Positions 8,998 through 16,943 of a stretch of 64,000 bases of DNA are shown piece after piece. Numbering within the stretch: position 1 is the first letter of the stretch; the number at the start of each line of letters is the position of its first letter. The position numbers and the translations under genes were made by a program. Under the pieces are notes generated by a model. The model was given only the letters and a program-made list of their open reading frames with translations. It made no database searches and was not told the origin of the DNA. The stretch comes from Deefgea piscis (GTDB taxonomy: Bacteria > Pseudomonadota > Gammaproteobacteria > Burkholderiales > Chitinibacteraceae). Location of the stretch: assembly GCF_019665785.1 (NCBI RefSeq), contig NZ_CP081149.1, positions 3,100,001 to 3,164,000 of the forward strand, written 5' to 3'.

Positions 8998-10013
8998 TAT
9001 AATAGGCCTCCTTGGCCATAGTTTTGCGATGAAAAGTTATCGTGATTACCCGTCTTGACCTTGGATTTAGCAGGCGTGAACTCTAAAACCCGACTAAACC
9101 AGTTAGTCAAAAAACTGGCGTAGTTCGATTTTTTCTTACTTGGATTAGCAATTAGCCATGCAGCGGCTTTTGCCTTTTCTTTTTCAATGTCTACAGTTGG
9201 GTGTGCTTTTGTCCACGTCGCCAATTGAGCGTCACTAATGTCAGAAAATTTTCCAGTACCCATATCGAAGTTCACTTTCTGTTGCGATGAACGCTTGCGT
9301 TCAGTTGGTGCTGCAGAGTCATGCTCTTGATATGTTTCTTGTTGCTGTTCTTGTTGCTGTTCTTGCTCCTGATTAGGCAAACCGTTATCGAAACCATTAC
9401 CTAAACCGTTACCCGAACCGTTACCTAAACCATTACCTAAACCGTTACCCGAACCGTTACCCGAACCGTTACCCGAACCGTTACCCGAACCGTTACCCGA
9501 ACCGTTACCCGAACCGTTACCCGAACCGTTTGTATTTAGTTTTGTGCTCAATGGATTTACTGCACGGTAAAACGCAGTCAAGAAAGTTTTTTGGGCGCTC
9601 GCACTGCCCCCTAAAGTCTGAATAAATTGCTCAAAGTGCTGTAGAGCCTCGGTCTTCAAAGCACACTCTGGCAGCTCGCCAATATCACTGGTCCAACCTA
9701 GAATTACATTCGGATTGGCAGGTGCATTATGTTTAATTGCATTTGGTAGCCAAACAAGTCGCGCATCAAAATCAACCTTCACCATGCCTTGCTCAATTAA
9801 CTCAGCCAAAACACGGTCAAGGTCTGCCAAATCCCAATTCAGTTCTTCGGCGAGAGCCGCCCGACCCAAACGAAATAGACCAGGAATGATTTTAGTGTGC
9901 GGCCCAGTTAGTAAATACAACCACAATGCTTGGCCACTTGGCTGCATTGCAGACAACGAGCGAAATTTCGTATCAGACCAAATACTGGTCTTTACTTGGC
10001 GATATCGACTCAT
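8997..10013 (-). CDS. Replication-initiator-like protein with Gly-Asn-Gly-Ser linker
   Basis: 338 aa. The N-terminal 130 residues (RYRQVKTSIWSDTKFRSL, LWLYLLTGPHTKIIPGLFRL) look like the winged-helix domain of phage replisome organisers. The C-terminal part (WTKAHPTVDIEKEKAKAAAW, NYASFLTNWFSRV) looks like the short helicase-loader-interacting tail of such proteins. Between them is a low-complexity SGNG/LGNG linker encoded by a 12-bp tandem array (9381-9524), then a Gln-rich stretch. Good ribosome site (GGAG, 5-6 bases before ATG 10013). It is upstream of and coupled to the DnaC-like gene, as in phage O/P-type pairs. The function is inferred from architecture and neighbours. Confidence 0.75.
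   Translation of the reverse strand: MSRYRQVKTSIWSDTKFRSLSAMQPSGQALWLYLLTGPHTKIIPGLFRLGRAALAEELNWDLADLDRVLAELIEQGMVKVDFDARLVWLPNAIKHNAPANPNVILGWTSDIGELPECALKTEALQHFEQFIQTLGGSASAQKTFLTAFYRAVNPLSTKLNTNGSGNGSGNGSGNGSGNGSGNGSGNGSGNGLGNGLGNGSGNGLGNGFDNGLPNQEQEQQQEQQQETYQEHDSAAPTERKRSSQQKVNFDMGTGKFSDISDAQLATWTKAHPTVDIEKEKAKAAAWLIANPSKKKSNYASFLTNWFSRVLEFTPAKSKVKTGNHDNFSSQNYGQGGLL
9381..9524. repeat. 12-bp tandem array, 12 full units, inside the replication gene
   Basis: Plus-strand unit ACCGTTACCCGA. Units 3 and 6-12 are exact; units 1, 2, 4 and 5 carry small changes (ACCGTTATCGAA, ACCATTACCTAA, ACCGTTACCTAA). A partial 13th unit follows at 9525. The frame is kept because 12 is a multiple of 3. Besides encoding a flexible linker, such an array could act as origin iterons, as in lambda gene O. 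Confidence 0.95.
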
Positions 10014-10123
10014 AATTACTCCATTCTTTCAATTATAAAAAAGCCTCAACATTCTCAAATAAACGTGAATGTTGAGGACAGATGCGCTGATAAAAGTAAT
10101 GTTTCGATTTGAATTAATGCCGA

Positions 10124-10330
10124 TTACGATTTGGTTGATGGGCGAGAATTAACCCATGCTTGTACCTCATCAGAGCGCCAAGCAACCGACTTGGCAGTTA
10201 AGCGCACAGGAGCAGGAAAATCACCTTGGGCCACAAGAGCATAAATGGCAGAACGGCCCAAGCCTGTGATGTTCTCGACCCGAGGACGGCGCAACAAATG
10301 AATATATTCATCCAAATTTTGGTGCTTCAT
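10124..10330 (-). CDS. AlpA-family phage-type transcriptional regulator
   Basis: 68 aa, the usual AlpA length. It has the MerR-like helix-turn-helix signature ENITGLGRSAIYALVAQGDF, then PVRLTAKSVAWRSDEVQAWV. AlpA proteins are activators or excision regulators in P4-like elements and satellites. The site AAGGA lies six bases before ATG 10330. It sits upstream of the replication genes and close to the integrase, consistent with control of the island. Confidence 0.9.
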   Translation of the reverse strand: MKHQNLDEYIHLLRRPRVENITGLGRSAIYALVAQGDFPAPVRLTAKSVAWRSDEVQAWVNSRPSTKS

Positions 10331-10411
10331 GCTGAATCCTTTATTAGATTGTTAAAGAACAGGTAAGCTCACCTCGTGCAGTGACGGAAGTGACAAGACA
10401 AATTTTATGCC

Positions 10412-10441
10412 CAAAAAAAAGCCGAACTTCCCAGTTCGGCT
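10412..10441 (-). terminator. Rho-independent terminator
   Basis: On the minus strand the stem AGCCGAAC / GTTCGGCT (10441-10434 and 10427-10420) is followed by a run of T (10420-10413). It ends transcription of the 10472-11296 gene before alpA. Confidence 0.85.
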
Positions 10442-10471
10442 AATTCGGCTAACGCGGTTTTTTATGCGGTT

Positions 10472-11296
10472 TTAAACGGCATCAACTAATTCTTCTTTTC
10501 TATTTTTTCGCCATCTATCAAGCGCATCTTGAATATTATTGAAGGTAGACTGGGTCTTTGCCTTACCTTCACTTTTATCTGCATCCCAATAAAAACAACG
10601 ATTTTCTATATCAACACTCAGTAGTCGCCCCATTTCACGCTCTACCCATTGAGGCGCAGAGGTATGTTCATGCCACTCGTTTAACAAATTCAATATCTCA
10701 AATATGCTTGCGGTACGGCCATATGTTTCAATTACCCAAGCCGCAGCGACAATCATACGAATATTTGCATTTTTGCAGCGACTAAAACAAGGCGGTGCTG
10801 TTGGCTCGCTTTTACAAACGATTGATGCTGAAGCCGAACGAGCATCAAGCTGGGGTTTAGTCGTCGCTTGAGATTTAGCACTCATATTTGCCAACTCTCG
10901 TACAAGCGTGTAAATCGGCAACTGAAAAGCATCGGCCCAAGTAATCCAATCAGACAAAGCTCCAATCTTAGGTACGGGCTGACCATCATCTAGTTGCCGC
11001 TGAATTACTTGCATAAATTGATAAGCTAACTTGGCCGCAGCAGTCGTTGCGTTATGTTTACGCCAGCCGCCTTGCGCCTCTAATCCACTTAAATCTGACA
11101 ATCCATACTGTGAATTGATATTTAATTTTAAGTGCTCCGGTGGTGGCAAGCCTACCAATAAAAATGCCGCTTCAGCAGCGGCAATCATTGAAGAATTCTG
11201 ATATTTATCCCAATCAACGGGTGATAACGCAGCAAAAAATGTATCTCCAAGGAGAACACCAGTATCGTCAAATGGATAAAATGCTTTAGTCGTCAT
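10472..11296 (-). CDS. Hypothetical island protein
   Basis: 274 aa, no family recognised. Soluble, with no signal peptide. Two parts are visible: an N-terminal half (LSPVDWDKYQNSSMIAAAEA, SDWITWADAFQLPIYTLV) and a C-terminal half (FEILNLLNEWHEHT, DALDRWRKNRKEE) joined by a Ser/Ala/Thr-rich linker near residues 138-160. It lies between the integrase and alpA in the same direction and has its own terminator. Genes of this size and position are common accessory genes in integrative elements; no function is claimed. Confidence 0.65.
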   Translation of the reverse strand: MTTKAFYPFDDTGVLLGDTFFAALSPVDWDKYQNSSMIAAAEAAFLLVGLPPPEHLKLNINSQYGLSDLSGLEAQGGWRKHNATTAAAKLAYQFMQVIQRQLDDGQPVPKIGALSDWITWADAFQLPIYTLVRELANMSAKSQATTKPQLDARSASASIVCKSEPTAPPCFSRCKNANIRMIVAAAWVIETYGRTASIFEILNLLNEWHEHTSAPQWVEREMGRLLSVDIENRCFYWDADKSEGKAKTQSTFNNIQDALDRWRKNRKEELVDAV

Positions 11297-11385
11297 AATC
11301 AGAGGTGTCCAAAGTTTTTTTTAATTGTAACTGAGCCACCTCCTCCATCACATTCCACAGAATACCAAGATGGCATTTGTCACAT

Positions 11386-12675
11386 TTAAGCAACTTTTCG
11401 ACTCAAATTGATGACGTTGCCGACATATAACTCTGTCAAATAGACCTCCCAGTTAGACAGCACGGTGCGTTTTTCCTCTAAATAATCGTACTTATCATAA
11501 TGCCGTGATTGAATACCACCTAAGCCATGCGACTGTAGTTGTGCCCGCAAATCGCTTGAAACGCCGCGAGCAGCCAAATGTGTTTCAACAGTACGCCGTA
11601 TATCCCCACCACGAAATGGCTCAGTAGATGCCCCCTCGGCCAACATCGCTTTGCTAATTCGAGAAACTCGACTAGATACGGTCTTTACAAAGTCCGTAGC
11701 AGAAATTGCATCCAAACAAAATAACTGACCGTTTCGTGAATTAACGATTTCCAATGCTTCACCCTGAAGTGGCAGAACGTGACGCCGAGCTTGCTGACGG
11801 CGACCCTTACTATCACGAATAACAATAACTGGATTACCTTCAGTATCTTTTTCCAGCCCTGCTGTAGCCAACTGCGTAAAACGTTGGCCACCTAACAATA
11901 TGGCCAAGCGTAAAATATCACGAACGTCTACATTTTGGACCTTGAGAATGTGCTTTTGAAATTCAATCAACTCCGAACGACTTAAGGCGCGCTCGCCTGC
12001 TCTATTGTGCTCAGATAGGGCCTTAATGCGGTCTACGGGGTTATGCGTCAGCTTGAAACCAAGCATGGCTGATGGGGCATTAGGGTCGTCAGGGGCGGTT
12101 AATGCCATTTCAAAGGCGGTTCGTAAGTAACTGCGCACTTTACCCGCAGTTCGACCTTTACCATCCTCGACTAATTTACGAATAATCGGAATCAAATCAT
12201 CACGTGTGATAGCGGCGGCGTTTTTTGCTCGAAGTTTTTCGGGAATGTGACAGTTGAGCGCATTTTCAACCTCACGAAATGATACTTTCCCACGCTTGGC
12301 TAGCGTGGTCACATAGGCTTTCAATAGCAAGCCCAAAGAGTAACTTTTCAGCTCTTCCTCCGCTTGTTTTTTCTGAGCGCGTACTGTTCGAGGGTCAACC
12401 CCAGCATCAATTAATGCTCTTTGCTCTGATGCCCAGTCTCGTGCACTTTTGTCGCTATGGTCAGTCTGACTACCCAAAACCATCTTGGCGCGAGAACCGT
12501 CACTGGCCGTGTAAATAAACATCCAGTCTTTAGTGCCAGATGGGCGAACCCGTAAGAAAAGACACTCACCATCAGATAGTAAAAAATCTTTATCAACTGG
12601 CTTCGTTTTGCCTTTATGAGTCATACCAGGCTTGGCATTTTTTATCGTCGACGCACTTAGTAATTTGACCGCCAT
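11386..12675 (-). CDS. int: Tyrosine recombinase (P4-type integrase)
   Basis: 429 aa from the ATG at 12675 (MAVKLLSASTIKNAKPG); the longer frame to 12720 lacks a clear start site. N-terminal DUF4102-type arm-binding domain (DFLLSDGECLFLRVRPSG), core-binding domain, and a C-terminal catalytic domain with Arg in LGGQRFTQL, an RGGDIRRTVETHL block and the nucleophile Tyr in SRHYDKYDY. It integrates and excises the island at tRNA-Leu. The gene directly borders the displaced tRNA 3' half at 12823-12881, so it marks the right end of the element. Confidence 0.95.
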   Translation of the reverse strand: MAVKLLSASTIKNAKPGMTHKGKTKPVDKDFLLSDGECLFLRVRPSGTKDWMFIYTASDGSRAKMVLGSQTDHSDKSARDWASEQRALIDAGVDPRTVRAQKKQAEEELKSYSLGLLLKAYVTTLAKRGKVSFREVENALNCHIPEKLRAKNAAAITRDDLIPIIRKLVEDGKGRTAGKVRSYLRTAFEMALTAPDDPNAPSAMLGFKLTHNPVDRIKALSEHNRAGERALSRSELIEFQKHILKVQNVDVRDILRLAILLGGQRFTQLATAGLEKDTEGNPVIVIRDSKGRRQQARRHVLPLQGEALEIVNSRNGQLFCLDAISATDFVKTVSSRVSRISKAMLAEGASTEPFRGGDIRRTVETHLAARGVSSDLRAQLQSHGLGGIQSRHYDKYDYLEEKRTVLSNWEVYLTELYVGNVINLSRKVA

Positions 12676-12822
12676 ATACCCACCCACCCTATCTAATTTG
12701 GGGAACACTCTGGGGAACATTTTACTCTAGAAACACATGGAACACCATAGCCAGAAAACAACTTAAGTCATTGTTTTATAAAACATTAATTGATTCCATG
12801 AAAATCCAAGAAAAGCCAAAAT

Positions 12823-12881
12823 GACGGACTTAAAATCCCTCGCCGAAAGGTGTGCGGGTTCAAGTCCCGCTCCGAGCACCA
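12823..12881 (+). tRNA. tRNA-Leu(UAA) 3' half, attachment-site remnant
   Basis: Begins in the anticodon stem with loop ACTTAAAATCC (anticodon TAA). It continues through a long variable arm (CGCCGAAAGG), the T-arm GCGGG-TTCAAGT-CCCGC, acceptor strand TCCGAGC, discriminator A and encoded CCA. There is no 5' half upstream. This is the expected displaced copy when a tyrosine-recombinase element inserts in a tRNA gene, so it marks attR; the intact tRNA should lie beyond the left window edge. Confidence 0.88.
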
Positions 12882-12894
12882 CTAATAGAATCAA

Positions 12895-12925
12895 GGGTTT
12901 AGCTGAAAAGCTAGACCCTTTTTTC
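12895..12925 (+). terminator. Rho-independent terminator of the former tRNA-Leu gene
   Basis: Stem GGGTTTAGCT / AGCTAGACCC (one wobble pair), loop GAAA, then a T run. Nearly identical to the terminator at 14539-14568. Confidence 0.9.
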
Positions 12926-13175
12926 TTGCCTGCAAGTTAGCCAAACCCTCTCATGGGACACTGGTGGGACATCAGAGCGCACCCAAATTATCCTACAGTC
13001 CGTTAACTGCGCTTATAACTTACAACAATCGCATAAATTTAGATAAAAAATACATTAAAGCAATTAATTAATTACTAATAATGTAAAAATATTGTTTTTT
13101 TTCTTAGAGCTGCCGCCGCAATGCACTAGATTGATACAAATCCCCTCTGGGTCGGGATATTGATTGAGGTGCACT

Positions 13176-14495
13176 ATGTTTTTTAAACAAAGTCGGTTAA
13201 TTAGCCAATTAGACAGCGCGGCCGAAGCGGCTTTACGTGGCGATATGCCACGCTGGACTATGGATGGTGATGAGAAGTGGCGCGCCATTGGCGATAAATT
13301 ACATCGCATCTGGCATAAAAACAGCGAAGCGCTTTCAGCTGCCCTGCATGAAAAACGCGCTTTACATGATGAAGTAAGCGCTTTGCAGGAAGAATTAGCC
13401 AAGGAAAAAACGCAGTACAGTGCTTTAGAAAAACGTTTTGATCTAGTGAATCAAGCATCCAGCGAAGGCCTGTGGGATATGAGCGTAGTAGCGGGTGATC
13501 CGCTTAATCCCGCCAATGTATTTTGGTGGTCACCGACCTTCAGGCGTTTGCTCGGGTTTACCGATGAGCGAGATTTTCCGAATGTGCTCGGCAGCTGGGC
13601 TAACCTTTTGCACCCTGAAGATAAAGACAGCACACTCACCGCCTTTGCTGATCACTTAAATGATAAAAGCGGGCGTACCCCTTACGATATTGAATACCGC
13701 CTGCAATGCAAAGATAAGCAATATCGCTGGTTCCGAGCCAGAGGCGCAACGCAACGTAATAGTGAAGGTATACCGCTTAGAGTGGCGGGCTCTTTGGAGG
13801 GTATTTCCCTGCGCAAAAAAAACGAGGCCGAGCTGGATAAAACGCTAACTCGATTCGAACTGAGTAGCGCGATGCTGTCCGAAGGCTTGTGGGATATGGA
13901 AGTCGATGTAGAAAACCCCGTTAATCCGCAAAATGCCTTCTGGTGGTCAGAGCAATTTAGAGCTTTATTGGGTTTTAATTCGGTGAACGAATTTCCGGAT
14001 GTGCTAGAAAGCTGGGCCAGCCGCTTACACCCGGATGAAAAGCAAAACGTACTGGATGCATTTGCCGCTCATTTAAACGATAAAACCGGCAAAACGCCCT
14101 ACAGCATCGAATACCGCCTGAAGTGTAAAAATAACGAATATCACTGGTTTCGCGCCAGAGGCAAAACCCGCCGAGACAGCAACGGCGCGCCACTGCGCGT
14201 GGTGGGGGCTTTGGTCGCCATTGATGCCGAAAAGAAATCCGAAGCGCTCAGCGGAGAAAGCTCGCAAAGGCAGAGCCTAGAAAAAAGCCTTGCCGAAATC
14301 GCCACCATTGTCGGCACCATTAAATCGATTGCCGATCAAACCAATTTACTGGCGCTGAACGCCGCCATCGAAGCCGCCCGCGCTGGTGAGGCGGGCCGTG
14401 GCTTTGCTGTGGTGGCCGATGAAGTCAGAAAACTCGCCGAAAGAACCAGTGCCGCAACGCTAGATGTAGAAAGCCTAGTTCGGCAGAGCAAGTAA
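13176..14495 (+). CDS. Soluble methyl-accepting chemotaxis-type protein, two PAS domains, short signalling tail
   Basis: 439 aa from the ATG at 13176, which has GAGGT five bases upstream. No transmembrane segment. A coiled N-terminal helix (about residues 30-85) is followed by two homologous PAS_3-type domains (SSEGLWDM / [13 protein letters not shown] and LSEGLWDM / [13 protein letters not shown]), so the sensor arose by duplication. The C-terminal signalling module keeps the hairpin tip [20 protein letters not shown] and [18 protein letters not shown] but stops about 20 residues later; the return helix with methylation sites is absent. A cytoplasmic redox or oxygen sensor is likely. It may need partner receptors to signal. 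Confidence 0.85.
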   Translation: MFFKQSRLISQLDSAAEAALRGDMPRWTMDGDEKWRAIGDKLHRIWHKNSEALSAALHEKRALHDEVSALQEELAKEKTQYSALEKRFDLVNQASSEGLWDMSVVAGDPLNPANVFWWSPTFRRLLGFTDERDFPNVLGSWANLLHPEDKDSTLTAFADHLNDKSGRTPYDIEYRLQCKDKQYRWFRARGATQRNSEGIPLRVAGSLEGISLRKKNEAELDKTLTRFELSSAMLSEGLWDMEVDVENPVNPQNAFWWSEQFRALLGFNSVNEFPDVLESWASRLHPDEKQNVLDAFAAHLNDKTGKTPYSIEYRLKCKNNEYHWFRARGKTRRDSNGAPLRVVGALVAIDAEKKSEALSGESSQRQSLEKSLAEIATIVGTIKSIADQTNLLALNAAIEAARAGEAGRGFAVVADEVRKLAERTSAATLDVESLVRQSK

Positions 14496-14538
14496 ACCGC
14501 GAGCGTCGATGCAAGAAACGCTCCGAACCAGCGATAAA

Positions 14539-14568
14539 GGGTTTAGCTGAAAAGCTAAACCCTTTTTT
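14539..14568 (+). terminator. Rho-independent terminator
   Basis: Perfect 10-bp stem GGGTTTAGCT / AGCTAAACCC, loop GAAA, six T. Ends the chemotaxis gene; almost the same sequence as 12895-12925. Confidence 0.92.
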
Positions 14569-14710
14569 GTCATCAATTAGACCCAACATCGCTTTTGATC
14601 GCTGATTCATATCCGTCATTGATTTTGGCCTCTGTACGATGCGCATATTTTATAAAGTCAGTAGATGCTTCTGGCCTGTGTTGAACCAAGATAATCTCAT
14701 AGGCGGTTTA

Positions 14711-16366
14711 TCAGCTGCTGATTCGAAAAAATCGAATCATTTCTTGCAGTTGCGAGGCCTGTACATTCATTTCTTCGGATGTAGCAGACAGTCGCTCCGA
14801 TTCATTGGCATTGATTTGAGTTGCTTGTACTAACTGACAAATCGCCGAATTGATCTGTTCCAATCCATAGCTTTGTTCACGAGAAGCGGTACTGATTTCT
14901 TGCACCAAAATCGCAGTTCGACAAATAGAAGGGACCATCTGCTCAAGTAAGTCACCAGCTCGCTCAGCAAGTAACACACTATCGCGTGCGACTTGAGAAA
15001 CTTCTTGAGCTGCGAATTTACTATTGCCAGCCAGTTTGCGAACTTCGGCCGCAACAACAGCAAAACTCTTACCATGAATGCCTGCTCGAGCAGCTTCAAT
15101 TGCGGCATTGAGCGCCAATAAATCAGTGCGATAGGCGATCTCATCAATAACGCTGATTTTTTTTGCAATTTGTCGCATTGCGTCAACGGTTTGCTTAAAA
15201 ACCTCGCCGCCTTCAATCGCACTCGCTGAAGATTGGCTGGCGATCTCATCAGTTGCACGCGCATTTTCAGAAGCAAGGGCAATTGAAGACGACATTTCCT
15301 CAACAGCGGCACTCGTTTGCTCAACACTCACCGCCTGCTCTGACGCGCCTTGACTTAAAGACTGTGATGACACCAAAATTTCATTCGATGCAAATGTCAG
15401 TAACGATGACGCTTGGCTCACATTCACCATCACATCCGCTAAGCGCGCAACCATCATTTTGGTGTGGTAAAGCAAACTCACATTATCATTTTTTTCTAAA
15501 TCAATCTGAACAGTAAGGTCGCCCCGAGAAATGGTTTGGATAATATGAGAAGCGCGCTGTGGCTCACAGCCCAGACAGCGAAAAATGATTCGATACGCAA
15601 CAATTAATAAGCCAATAATGAAAATAAGTCCTGCTGCCAATAGCGCAAACATGAAATAGGTAATCTGTGATGCTCTATGCTCTGCTTGATCAATCGCTGT
15701 TTGTGTTCGGTTGTCTAACAAGGTAAAAAACTCATCGACCGGTTTCATAATCATGATTTTATTTTGATGATATTTTGTATCGTGCATGATTTGAGCCGCC
15801 ATTTTCATATTTGGCGGGCCTTTAATCGTGAATTGCCCATTTGCATCAAGAAATAGACCTTTGACTGCATTCATTGCAATCACTTCCGTCTTTACTAATT
15901 CATCAGAATTATTCGCGGCTTCCACCAGTTTTTTCATTTCAGCTTCGGTAAAACCGGTTTCACGCATCAGCTCGGTTAAAGCGATTTTTACCTGACTATC
16001 AGGACGTGGGGGTTGATTGCCGTTGGCGACAAGATCCCAGTAGATGCGCTGATAAGCTTCAGGTCGAAACCGTACACCATTGCGAATATCTAATATGGCC
16101 ATATACTGCGCTTCATAGCGCGCATCGCCAGTGAGCACATAAGTTCTGGCTAAGCGGGTTAAATCATCTGAGCTTTGGCGCAATTCATCGGCAAGTAAAT
16201 AAGACTCATAACGAGATTTTTGCGCCTTATTAATGTCTGCATTCGCAATATTGGAAAGATGATTGGTCACTATGATCATGCCCAATAGTGCGGCAACGCC
16301 CAACGCTAAGATATAAAAAATCTGTTTAATACTCATTGACCATGACATTACAAGCGGCATTTCCAC
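14711..16366 (-). CDS. Membrane methyl-accepting chemotaxis protein
   Basis: 551 aa. Transmembrane segment 1 near residues 14-35 ([18 protein letters not shown]), a periplasmic helical sensor ([37 protein letters not shown]), and transmembrane segment 2 ([20 protein letters not shown], about residues 238-257). A HAMP region and a full signalling domain follow, with tip [16 protein letters not shown] (about residue 420) and a long return helix. It relays a periplasmic signal to CheA/CheW. The start is uncertain among ATGs at 16366, 16348 and 16336. The tip deviates from consensus ([20 protein letters not shown]), so coupling strength is uncertain. Confidence 0.9.
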   Translation of the reverse strand: MEMPLVMSWSMSIKQIFYILALGVAALLGMIIVTNHLSNIANADINKAQKSRYESYLLADELRQSSDDLTRLARTYVLTGDARYEAQYMAILDIRNGVRFRPEAYQRIYWDLVANGNQPPRPDSQVKIALTELMRETGFTEAEMKKLVEAANNSDELVKTEVIAMNAVKGLFLDANGQFTIKGPPNMKMAAQIMHDTKYHQNKIMIMKPVDEFFTLLDNRTQTAIDQAEHRASQITYFMFALLAAGLIFIIGLLIVAYRIIFRCLGCEPQRASHIIQTISRGDLTVQIDLEKNDNVSLLYHTKMMVARLADVMVNVSQASSLLTFASNEILVSSQSLSQGASEQAVSVEQTSAAVEEMSSSIALASENARATDEIASQSSASAIEGGEVFKQTVDAMRQIAKKISVIDEIAYRTDLLALNAAIEAARAGIHGKSFAVVAAEVRKLAGNSKFAAQEVSQVARDSVLLAERAGDLLEQMVPSICRTAILVQEISTASREQSYGLEQINSAICQLVQATQINANESERLSATSEEMNVQASQLQEMIRFFRISS

Positions 16367-16943
16367 ACCCCACCTTAATCATAAATTTCAAAACTAGAAA
16401 TAAAACTAGTTGTAATGATTTATAGTTGCCTCTCAGTCGATAAGCACGGATAAAGTAAAGTTTGGAAAAAAACAAACTACTATTCAAAATTAGCGCCAAG
16501 GTCAAAGACCAAAACTGCAAATGGCCTTCAAATCACAGCAGATCATCATCCTTTAAACAACAAAACCTGATCCCAAACCACTGAAGTTTAAGATACGCTG
16601 ACTTAAAATTGGCGCTCTCCAAGCAAGGCTGACGATATGCTCGATGCACTGATTAAATAGGCAATATCGCTTGACGCCCCAGCGCTGCGAAACAGAAAAT
16701 CCGACCCAAATCAATACACTCGACAGATAACAAGGTAGAATTCGGACTTGAGCTGGGCTTGCCAAATGTCGAACGATTAAACCGCACCAGCGCAGCAAGA
16801 AAGCAAACGCTCACAAACCCTAGACCGCGCTGGCGACTGGGGTTTTTTGTTTTGTGATGGATTTAGTGGTTTATATCTTTGGGTATTGGCAGCTAGATCT
16901 TGATATACCTAATTTAGTAGCAGATACCCACTCTAGGCCTGAT
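16367..16943. other. Intergenic region with terminator-like hairpin
   Basis: No convincing gene. A hairpin AAACCCTAG / CTGGGGTTT followed by T (about 16815-16850, plus strand) lies just before the radical SAM gene. No upstream transcript is recognised for it. Confidence 0.4.

Larger units (their letters stand above)
12676..13175. other. Island right junction and spacer
   Basis: Contains the tRNA-Leu 3' remnant (12823-12881) and its terminator (12895-12925). The remainder up to the chemotaxis gene is AT-rich with no coding signal. Confidence 0.7.

Noticed and set aside
9381..9524. CRISPR array
   Set aside because: Units are contiguous 12-mers without spacers and lie inside an open gene.
16553..16798. 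Minus-strand frame (MLRWCGLIVRHLASPAQVRILP) hinting at a tRNA-like or RNA gene
   Set aside because: I could not fold a cloverleaf with T-arm and acceptor stem, and no coding support was found.
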